Origin: an uncultured Opitutaceae bacterium
Lineage (GTDB): Bacteria; Verrucomicrobiota; Verrucomicrobiia; Opitutales; Opitutaceae
Length of the DNA: 5,904 nucleotides
Assembly (NCBI GenBank): GCA_937902865.1
Contig: CALFNJ010000140.1
Coordinates: 1-5,904, forward strand
Reading direction: 5' to 3'
Below the pieces are notes generated by a model. The model saw nothing but the letters and a program-made list of their open reading frames with translations, was not told the DNA's origin and ran no database searches. Numbering within the stretch: position 1 is the first letter of the stretch; each line of letters opens with the position of its first letter. The translations under genes and the position numbers were made by a program. Below are positions 1-4,721 of the stretch, piece by piece.

Positions 1-10
1 GGAGCGGATC

Positions 11-113
11 GAAGGTGGGGCGCGTTATCCCTAACGCGCCGGTTTGGCTCCGTTGGTCGTGGAACGCGGATGACGGTTACGGCGGATTAAGGATAATCCG
101 CCCCACCTCGGAT
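11..113. repeat. Two-hairpin intergenic repeat, copy 1
   Basis: The core at 19-102 is 84 nt and holds two perfect 22-nt hairpins separated by 40 nt. Hairpin one is GGCGCGTTA (19-27), loop TCCC, TAACGCGCC (32-40). Hairpin two is GGCGGATTA (81-89), loop AGGA, TAATCCGCC (94-102). The outer ends form a 9-bp inverted repeat, GGTGGGGCG (14-22) and CGCCCCACC (99-107). A second copy lies at 2767-2871 in the opposite orientation. After reverse-complementing that copy, I count 28 of 40 identical spacer positions, and the flanks GAAGGTGG and TCGGAT also match. It resembles REP/BIME-type or MITE-like palindromic elements. No coding capacity is visible. Confidence 0.85.
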
Positions 114-377
114 GGAGGGGCGTCCTTTGGGCCCGCCCCTAAAGATCAAGGATCGGAACTCTGTGTTTCTGCGCCTCTGCGCGAGACGGATTGGGATCGA
201 CGGGCCTTCGCGTGCGCCGAAATCCGCGAGATCTCAGCAGATCCCGTCTTTTGCTTAACGTAACCCAATAGGTTACAGGAGGGTTGTTTAGGCGGTGGAT
301 TTGGGTGGGGTTTGGCCTCGGTGGACGTGGGTTGGGGTTGCTTCAAAAAAGAGGCGGCATAGCGTCCGGGTCCCGCT
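114..377. other. Non-coding leader upstream of the CNNM gene
   Basis: I see no convincing gene here. It contains a 7-bp hairpin AGGGGCG (116-122) / CGCCCCT (134-140) with an 11-nt loop and no T-run, and a small hairpin GTAACC (260-265) / GGTTAC (271-276). It also has a Shine-Dalgarno-like AGGAGG at 277-282 with no well-placed downstream start: the TTG at 284 is only 1 nt away and opens a low-complexity frame overlapping the CNNM gene. A G-rich stretch at 303-337 has four runs of three or more G, followed by an A-run near 345-350. The promoter of the downstream gene probably lies here, but no clear -35/-10 pair is recognisable. Confidence 0.5.
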
Positions 378-1718
378 ATGCTGAGCATCTCCGTCGAACT
401 GATCATCCTGGGCCTGTTGGTCTTGGCCAACGGCTTGTTGGCGATGGCGGAGACCGCGGTGGTTTCGGCCCGCAAGGGACGGCTGCGCGAGCTGGCGAGC
501 GAGGGTGACGTGGGCGCGGCCCAGGCGCTGGCGCTCACGGAGCAGCCGGCGCGGTTTCTCGCGCTCGTGGAATTCTGGCTGACGCTGAGCAGCATGATCG
601 CGGGCGTGCTCGCCGGCGCGAGTCTGGCGTCACGGCTCGCCGGCTGGCTGGCGCAGTTTCCGACCGTGGCGGCTTATGCCGGGGCGCTGGCGGCGGCGGT
701 GGTCGCGCTCGGACTGACTTTCTTCATGCTGCTGTTCGGCGAACTGGTGCCGAAGCGGATCGGCCTGGCCCATCCCGAAAAGACCGCCGCGCTTCTCGCC
801 GGCACGATGCGCGGCCTCGCCTGGCTGGCGGCGCCGCTGCTGCGGATCTTCGAGCTCGGTACCAATGGAGTCGTGCGCCTGATCCGGCTGCGCACCCGGC
901 CGCCCGAGGAAAGCGTCGGAGACGATGAAGTCCGCGCCCTGATCGAGCAGGGCCTGCACGCGGGTGTCTTCCATCACGCGGAAAAGGAAATGGTCGAAGG
1001 CGTGCTCGGACTCGACCAACTGCCGGTGACGGCGCTGATGACGCCGCGGCCGAAGATCGTTTTCCTCAACCTGGACGACTCCGACGAGATCAACTGGCGC
1101 AAGATCGTGACCAGCGGCCACTCGTATTTCCCGGTTTATCAGTCGAATCGCGACCAGGTGGCCGGCATGGTGTCGGTCAAGGCGCTCTGGGCGCATTCCG
1201 CCATCGGCCTCCCGACGACGCTGAAGAATCTCCTCGTTCCGCCGCTGCTCGTGGCGGAGTCGTTGAACGCGATCCAGCTGCTCGAGCAGTTCAAGAAGAC
1301 CGGCAAGCACACGGCGATCGTGACCGATGAGTTCGGCGCGGTGCAGGGCCTGGTGACCTTGATCGACGTGCTCGAGGCGATCGTGGGCGATCTGCCGGAA
1401 GCCGGAAAGCGTCAGCAGCCCGAGGCGAAACGGCGCGAGGACGGCTCGTGGCTGATCGACGCCACGCTGGCGACGGGCGAGCTCAAGTCGCTGCTCGGAC
1501 TGCCCTCGACGCTGCCGCACGAAACCGACGCCGATTTTCAAACCCTGGGCGGTTTCGTGGTCACGCAGTTCGGACGCATTCCCACGGCGGGAGATTATTT
1601 TGATTGGGCGGGCTGGCGCTTCGAGGTGGCCGACATGGATCGGCGGCGCGTGGACAAGATGATCGTCGCCAAGGTGCCGCCCACGGCCGCGGCCGTAACG
1701 CAGCAAAAGGCGGGGTAG
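378..1718 (+). CDS. CNNM/CorB-CorC family membrane protein (DUF21, CBS pair, CorC/HlyC domain)
   Basis: This is a complete 446-residue protein with the full family architecture. Residues ~1-195 are a DUF21 transmembrane domain, with hydrophobic segments near 5-27, 62-90, 96-121 and 138-160 and the conserved GELVPKRIGL at 121-130. Residues ~215-340 are a CBS pair, starting at LMTPRPKIVFL (220-230) and ending in the signature VTDEFGAVQGLVTLIDVLEA (315-334). Residues ~353-433 are the C-terminal CorC/HlyC transporter-associated domain, including DADFQTLGGFV. Relatives are inner-membrane proteins linked to Mg2+ (and Co2+) transport or resistance; CBS pairs in the family bind Mg-ATP. The older name 'hemolysin' has no support here. 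ATG 378 is the only sensible start because an in-frame TAG lies at 360-362; no strong Shine-Dalgarno site precedes it. The kinase-like gene follows after 91 bp and could be cotranscribed. Family assignment is firm; the transported ion is inferred. Confidence 0.95.
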   Translation: MLSISVELIILGLLVLANGLLAMAETAVVSARKGRLRELASEGDVGAAQALALTEQPARFLALVEFWLTLSSMIAGVLAGASLASRLAGWLAQFPTVAAYAGALAAAVVALGLTFFMLLFGELVPKRIGLAHPEKTAALLAGTMRGLAWLAAPLLRIFELGTNGVVRLIRLRTRPPEESVGDDEVRALIEQGLHAGVFHHAEKEMVEGVLGLDQLPVTALMTPRPKIVFLNLDDSDEINWRKIVTSGHSYFPVYQSNRDQVAGMVSVKALWAHSAIGLPTTLKNLLVPPLLVAESLNAIQLLEQFKKTGKHTAIVTDEFGAVQGLVTLIDVLEAIVGDLPEAGKRQQPEAKRREDGSWLIDATLATGELKSLLGLPSTLPHETDADFQTLGGFVVTQFGRIPTAGDYFDWAGWRFEVADMDRRRVDKMIVAKVPPTAAAVTQQKAG

Positions 1719-1721
1719 TTT

Positions 1722-1738
1722 CACGGAAAATTTCCGTG
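1722..1738. repeat. Perfect palindrome just after the CNNM stop codon
   Basis: CACGGAAA (1722-1729) and TTTCCGTG (1731-1738) are perfectly complementary around one central base, starting 3 nt after the TAG at 1716-1718. As RNA it would form about a 6-bp stem with a 5-nt loop. No T-run follows directly, so it is not a typical intrinsic terminator. It could be an mRNA 3'-end stabiliser or a protein-binding palindrome in the 91-bp spacer before the next gene. An 8-T run at 1789-1796 is too distant to be its tail. Confidence 0.5.
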
Positions 1739-1809
1739 CGAATATCTTGTGGGCAAACAGGAGTTGCGTTCCCGTCTGACGCCACCGATTTTTTTTCCAT
1801 GGCGGATCC

Positions 1810-2736
1810 ATGCAAGACCCACTCACCGGAAGGAAGACCGCCCTCAAAGGGGAAAATCTCCCCAGCCCAGCGGAGCGAGAAGCACTTCTGGGCGATCACC
1901 GGCAAAGACTTCGGGCGCTCGATCTCCTGGTCGAAGCAGCAGGGGAATGCGATATCCGTGCAGATCAAGACCGTGACTTCGTCCGACTCCCGGAAGACGA
2001 AGTAAGCCTGCTGGAAATGTCGGGTGGCGCCTGGGCGCGCTTTGGCGCGGCGCTGAGGGAATTCCGCCGGTGCCTGCCGCTGATCGGCCTGGACGTGTTC
2101 GGTTTCGATGCCGCCGGCGATGCGCCGCTCGATGTGAACACGGTTCACCTGTTTCGCGTGGGCGGAGGAGTTGAAGCCCTGGCCTTCGAAGGGCCGGACC
2201 GCTCGATCTACAAATTTTATTTCTTTCGGGAGGGAGGCGAGATCGGCGCCACGTTTCATTTCGCCGAAAGCGACGAGCATGAAATCAAGGCGACGGCGGT
2301 CCCGGGGAGTTATCGGCTGCTTCTCTTGAAACTGCTGCTGATCCACGAAATCGGGATGCCGACGGAGATCATTGGCGTCACGCCGGAGGGGATCCTCCTG
2401 GTCAAGCAGACGCTCGGCAATGTCCTGCCTCACGGCATGAACATGGCGGAGGAGCTGCCGAAGCAGCTGATTCCGATTCCTTCGCGTTTTCTTCGCGCGG
2501 ATCGCGATCACCCGAGAATCATTTTCTTCGACGATGAACCGTGGCTGATCGCGGATTTGCACGCGCGCAACTTTGCCCAGTGTGTGGATGGCAAGCTGCG
2601 GGTGATCGATCTGGTCGCCGCGCCGTGGCCATCACAACTGCGCACGCAACGGTCGCTGATCACGGACTGGGTCAAACGCGCCCGTGAAAATCCGACCGCT
2701 CCCGCCTTGCCCACCGCGCACGATGACGAGTTGTAG
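1810..2736 (+). CDS. Uncharacterised protein with a putative minimal kinase-like fold
   Basis: This 308-residue protein has no signal peptide and no membrane segment, so it is probably cytoplasmic. I do not recognise a named family, but the C-terminal half carries a kinase-like constellation. There is a candidate ATP-binding lysine, K135 in RSIYKFYF; a hinge-like GILLVKQ (194-200); a catalytic-loop-like DLHARN with D249 and N254; and a metal-binding-like D267 in LRVIDL. The D-to-N (+5) and N-to-D (+13) spacings equal those of classical protein kinases. The usual His/Arg before the catalytic Asp is absent (IAD), and only ~41 residues follow D267, so the C-lobe is minimal. This resembles the compact Ser/Thr/Tyr kinase domain described in phage polyvalent proteins, which is an inference. 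ATG 1810 is the first in-frame start after the stop at 1777-1779; no Shine-Dalgarno site is clear. It lies 91 bp after the CNNM gene in the same direction. The reading frame is strong; the function is tentative. Confidence 0.8.
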   Translation: MQDPLTGRKTALKGENLPSPAEREALLGDHRQRLRALDLLVEAAGECDIRADQDRDFVRLPEDEVSLLEMSGGAWARFGAALREFRRCLPLIGLDVFGFDAAGDAPLDVNTVHLFRVGGGVEALAFEGPDRSIYKFYFFREGGEIGATFHFAESDEHEIKATAVPGSYRLLLLKLLLIHEIGMPTEIIGVTPEGILLVKQTLGNVLPHGMNMAEELPKQLIPIPSRFLRADRDHPRIIFFDDEPWLIADLHARNFAQCVDGKLRVIDLVAAPWPSQLRTQRSLITDWVKRARENPTAPALPTAHDDEL

Positions 2737-2766
2737 GCGGCGGGCGTTCCCCGGATGGCGGCAAAG

Positions 2767-2871
2767 ATCCGAAGGGTAGGGCGCGTTGTCCCTAACGCGC
2801 CGAAACCTCCGTCCGCGTATCACCACCGGCTGAGCACAACCGGCGCGTTAAGGATAACGCGCCCCACCTTC
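2767..2871. repeat. Two-hairpin intergenic repeat, copy 2 (inverted relative to copy 1)
   Basis: The core at 2780-2863 is 84 nt, exactly as in copy 1. Hairpin one is GGCGCGTTG (2780-2788), loop TCCC, TAACGCGCC (2793-2801), with one G/T pair at the loop end. Hairpin two is GGCGCGTTA (2842-2850), loop AGGA, TAACGCGCC (2855-2863). The spacer is 40 nt. The reverse complement aligns with copy 1 across flanks, hairpins and spacer. It sits between two convergent genes, 30 nt past the stop of the kinase-like gene, where it could also act as an mRNA 3'-end structure. No intrinsic terminator is otherwise visible for that gene. Confidence 0.85.
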
Positions 2872-2880
2872 CGGCACTGC

Positions 2881-2917
2881 TAAAACAAAAACGCCGCCCG
2901 GCGAACTGGGCGGCGTT
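2881..2917 (-). terminator. Intrinsic terminator of the peroxiredoxin gene
   Basis: On the minus strand a 10-bp GC-rich stem, AACGCCGCCC (2917-2908) pairing with GGGCGGCGTT (2899-2890), encloses an 8-nt loop. It is followed by the T-rich tail TTTGTTTTA (2889-2881). It begins 40 nt beyond the peroxiredoxin stop codon. This is a textbook Rho-independent terminator in the right orientation. Confidence 0.9.
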
Positions 2918-2957
2918 GGGAGAATGAAATGAGCGGCGAAACGCCGGCTCAGAGGGT

Positions 2958-3470
2958 TCAGCTCTTCTGCGAGTTGATGAACGCGAGAACGTTCTGGCCC
3001 TGCTGGTCGGTCACGCCGGAGTCCTTGTAGACCACCTTGCCGTCGCGGATGACGTAGCACTCGCGGGAAGCCAGGCCGGTGCCCGCCTGACCGAAGGCCT
3101 TGACGACGATCTTGTCGGTGTCGGCGATCAGCGGGTAGGGGAAGTGGTTGAGATCCTTGAACTCCTTCTGCTTTTCGATCGGGTCGACGCTCACGCCGAC
3201 GATCGCCACGCCCTTCTTGGCGAGCTCGGTGCTGGCGTCGCGGAGGGAGCAGCCCTGCTTGGTGCAGCCACCGGTGAGAGCCTTCGGGTAGAAGAAGACG
3301 ACCGTGTAGGTGTTCTTCTTGTAGACATCGCCCAGATTGAGCGTGGAACCGGAATCGGTGACGCCGGAAACGGCGGGCGCGGCATCGCCCACTTTGAGCG
3401 ACTCGGCCTTGGCGAACGAGAACAGCATGGCGGAAAGGATGCTGAGGGTGAGGAGGGGACGGAATTTCAT
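2958..3470 (-). CDS. Exported PrxQ/Bcp-type peroxiredoxin
   Basis: This 170-residue protein is a thioredoxin-fold peroxidase expected to reduce hydrogen peroxide or organic hydroperoxides. The active site is PKALTGGCTKQGC: the PxxxTxxC motif is P62, T66 and peroxidatic C69, with resolving C74 five residues later, the atypical 2-Cys PrxQ arrangement. R136 matches the conserved active-site arginine, and an extra C138 lies beside it. The usual 'KDDTPGC' is changed to KALTGGC. Residues 1-22 form a signal peptide (MKFR, hydrophobic core, AKA before E23), so the enzyme should work in the periplasm. The ATG at 3470 is chosen because it gives this signal peptide; the open frame continues upstream, but that part is antisense to the barrel gene and is not protein-like. 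A strong terminator follows. It is divergent from the barrel gene. Its reductant is not encoded nearby. Confidence 0.93.
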   Translation of the reverse strand: MKFRPLLTLSILSAMLFSFAKAESLKVGDAAPAVSGVTDSGSTLNLGDVYKKNTYTVVFFYPKALTGGCTKQGCSLRDASTELAKKGVAIVGVSVDPIEKQKEFKDLNHFPYPLIADTDKIVVKAFGQAGTGLASRECYVIRDGKVVYKDSGVTDQQGQNVLAFINSQKS

Positions 3471-3632
3471 GGCTACCAACGCTGTAGCCCGTCCGGGAGT
3501 TGCGCAAGTCCTCCGTGGAAAAACCCGCCCGGGGAACTCTTCGGGCCGCTGCGGTCCATGGCGCCGGCGCGGCCTGGCCGCGTGCTCAAGCAAACAACCC
3601 ACCAACCAGAAAGAAAACAAACAGGCACCATC
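3471..3632. promoter_or_regulatory. Divergent intergenic region between peroxiredoxin and barrel genes
   Basis: The start codons of two divergent genes face away from this 162-bp spacer, so both promoters should lie here. A perfect palindrome CGCGGCC-T-GGCCGCG at 3568-3582 is an operator-like candidate, and a weaker GCCCG (3527-3531) / CGGGC (3542-3546) pair lies nearer the peroxiredoxin gene. The last ~45 nt before the barrel gene are A/C-rich and unstructured. I found no confident -35/-10 sites, and neither start has a strong Shine-Dalgarno site. Confidence 0.5.
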
Positions 3633-4337
3633 ATGAACTACACGAAAACCCAACTCCGACTTCGACTTAGCAAGCTCCAGGGCGGTCTCGCTTTGGCGGC
3701 GGCGCTGACGCTCGGCCTGGCCACGGCGGCGCAGGCTCAGAACCAGAATCCGACCCAGGTCCCCGTGCCGACGGCGAGCACGAGCCTGTCGAGTTCGAGC
3801 ACCATGGGCGGCGACTACGGCCTGATCGGCCAGCACTATTACACCTTGGATTTTGGCTACATCCACCACGTCGACGGTCCGCCGTCGGTTTTTCACCGCT
3901 ACGGATTCGCCGCCAACAATCCGATCGCACCCGGCTGGGACGTCGGCCTGGCGTATGATTGGCTCACCGGCAGCGCGTTCGGCCAGCATGCGCGCCAGCA
4001 GGAGCTGATGGTGCCGTTGACGGCCTATGTCCCGATGGCCTGGGGTCGTCCGTTCCTCGAAGCCAATCCCGGCTGGGTGTGGCAGAAGGCGGGAGGCAGC
4101 ACGATCGACTCCTTCACCTACGTGCTCGGCGCGGGTTTCGAACTGCAGGTGCGGCCGGCGCTGGTCGTCACGCCGCTCATCACCTACCAGGAAGCTCCGC
4201 ACCTGCATGACCGCGTGTGGGATTACGGCGTGAAGGCGACTTACCGCGTGACGCGCGAGTGGGGCGCGAGCCTCGGGGCGCAGATCGACGAGGATCATAA
4301 CCTCGAGTACACGGCCGGCGTGAACTTCCACTTCTGA
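3633..4337 (+). CDS. Small outer-membrane beta-barrel protein, uncharacterised
   Basis: This 234-residue protein has a signal peptide at residues 1-35: a basic N-region with several K/R, a hydrophobic stretch LALAAALTLGLATA, and the cleavage motif AQA before Q36. A Ser/Thr/Pro-rich linker (~36-58) follows. The remainder shows alternating polar/hydrophobic strands rich in Tyr, Trp and Gly, such as YYTLDFGYIHH, GWDVGLAYDW, FTYVLGAGFELQV, YGVKATYRV and YTAGVNFHF. It ends in Phe, the usual C-terminal signal for BAM-assisted outer-membrane insertion. Size and strand count suggest an 8-10-strand barrel of the OmpA/OmpW/OmpX size class, but I do not recognise a named family. ATG 3633 is chosen because the signal peptide starts there; the longer open frame upstream runs antisense through the peroxiredoxin gene. 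A strong terminator lies ~100 nt downstream. Function unknown; a porin or structural role is possible. Confidence 0.88.
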   Translation: MNYTKTQLRLRLSKLQGGLALAAALTLGLATAAQAQNQNPTQVPVPTASTSLSSSSTMGGDYGLIGQHYYTLDFGYIHHVDGPPSVFHRYGFAANNPIAPGWDVGLAYDWLTGSAFGQHARQQELMVPLTAYVPMAWGRPFLEANPGWVWQKAGGSTIDSFTYVLGAGFELQVRPALVVTPLITYQEAPHLHDRVWDYGVKATYRVTREWGASLGAQIDEDHNLEYTAGVNFHF

Positions 4338-4369
4338 ACTCCGTTCTGATTCATTTATCTGGAACGCAG

Positions 4370-4417
4370 GAAATCAGGAACGGAGGTCGAAGCTCCGGGC
4401 TCCAGCTTCCTGATTTC
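4370..4417. repeat. Inverted repeat A (GAAATCAGGAA arms)
   Basis: The 11-bp perfect arms GAAATCAGGAA (4370-4380) and TTCCTGATTTC (4407-4417) enclose a nested hairpin CGGAG (4381-4385) / CTCCG (4393-4397). It begins 32 nt after the barrel gene's stop, just upstream of its terminator. Its arm resembles that of inverted repeat B at 4627-4680 (GAARYCAGGAA), and both are followed by a TTCTGAA(G)TTCA-like sequence, which suggests a shared element family. Confidence 0.75.
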
Positions 4418-4436
4418 TGAAGTTCAACCTTCTCGA

Positions 4437-4467
4437 CCACGGCGTTTTTATCGCGCCGTGGTTTTTT
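4437..4467 (+). terminator. Intrinsic terminator of the barrel gene
   Basis: An 8-bp stem CCACGGCG (4437-4444) / CGCCGTGG (4454-4461) with a 9-nt loop is followed directly by six T (4462-4467). An A-T pair can extend the stem by one. It lies 100 nt past the barrel stop codon. It is a strong Rho-independent terminator for plus-strand transcription and lacks a T-run on the minus strand. Confidence 0.9.
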
Positions 4468-4519
4468 ATGCGCGGAAATCTCAGACCAAATGCACGGGAA
4501 ACGGAAAAGGCCGCGCGAA

Positions 4520-4602
4520 GTAGGGCGGGTCTCTGACCCGACTCCGGGGTAGGGCGAACCGTCCCGGTGAGCCGCGGCTCGGCGGGGACGCCTCGCCCTA
4601 CC
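4520..4602. repeat. GTAGGGCG-type composite hairpin repeat
   Basis: The first part is a hairpin CGGGTC (4526-4531) / GACCCG (4535-4540) with a 3-nt loop, preceded by GTAGGG. The second part, 4548-4602, is a long imperfect palindrome. Its outer arms are GGTAGGGCG (4548-4556) and CGCCCTACC (4594-4602). Its inner perfect palindrome is GAGCCGCGGCTC (4569-4580). Between them, arms of the G-CGTCCC type pair imperfectly with a one-base bulge. The GGTAGGGCG entry sequence and two-hairpin design recall the repeats at 11-113 and 2767-2871, so it may belong to the same superfamily, but the stems differ. I believe similar units recur in verrucomicrobial genomes; this is from memory. Confidence 0.7.
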
Positions 4603-4626
4603 TTCTTTTTGCCGCGCGCGGAGAAT

Positions 4627-4680
4627 AATTCGGAAGCCAGGAAGCCACAAAAAAACTCCTGGCTTCATGGCTTCTGAATT
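4627..4680. repeat. Inverted repeat B (AATTCGGAAGCCAGGAAGCCA arm)
   Basis: The 21-nt arms at 4627-4647 and 4660-4680 pair with only two mismatches across a 12-nt loop containing seven A. Each arm contains a near-tandem GAAGCCA, which allows an alternative perfect 10-bp pairing of GAAGCCAGGA (4633-4642) with TCCTGGCTTC (4657-4666). It begins 42 nt beyond the stop of the minus-strand DUF4139 gene and could serve as that gene's mRNA 3' hairpin. However, no T-run follows the stem on the minus strand, so it is not a standard terminator. Confidence 0.75.
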
Positions 4681-4721
4681 CAGCGGCTCGGAAGGTTTCG
4701 ATCGAATGCCGCGATGCTCCG

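Noticed and set aside
251..279. Possible sigma70 promoter (TTGCTT, 17 nt, TACAGG)
   Set aside because: Too few matches to consensus in both boxes to claim.
284..508. Short plus-strand frame starting at TTG after the AGGAGG
   Set aside because: Only 1 nt separates the Shine-Dalgarno-like site from the TTG, the product is low-complexity, and it overlaps the CNNM gene in another frame.
630..1847. Long minus-strand open frame (405 codons) opposite the CNNM gene
   Set aside because: Its product is Arg/His/Gln-rich with no recognisable domain, and it lies antisense to a protein with full family architecture; typical of high-GC shadow frames.
1561..2562. Minus-strand open frame (333 codons) across the CNNM/kinase-like junction
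   Set aside because: Spans the 3' end of one gene, the spacer and most of the next with no domain signal; the plus-strand frames are better supported.
11..2871. CRISPR array
   Set aside because: The hairpin repeats occur as isolated pairs with alignable spacers, about 2.7 kb apart, not as regularly spaced direct repeats with unique spacers.
3144..3632. Upstream extension of the barrel gene frame, giving a 397-residue protein
   Set aside because: It runs antisense through the peroxiredoxin gene and would place the signal peptide in the middle of the protein.
3471..4331. Upstream extension of the peroxiredoxin frame, giving a 457-residue protein
   Set aside because: The extension is antisense to the barrel gene and Arg-rich, and it would bury the clear signal peptide starting at 3470.
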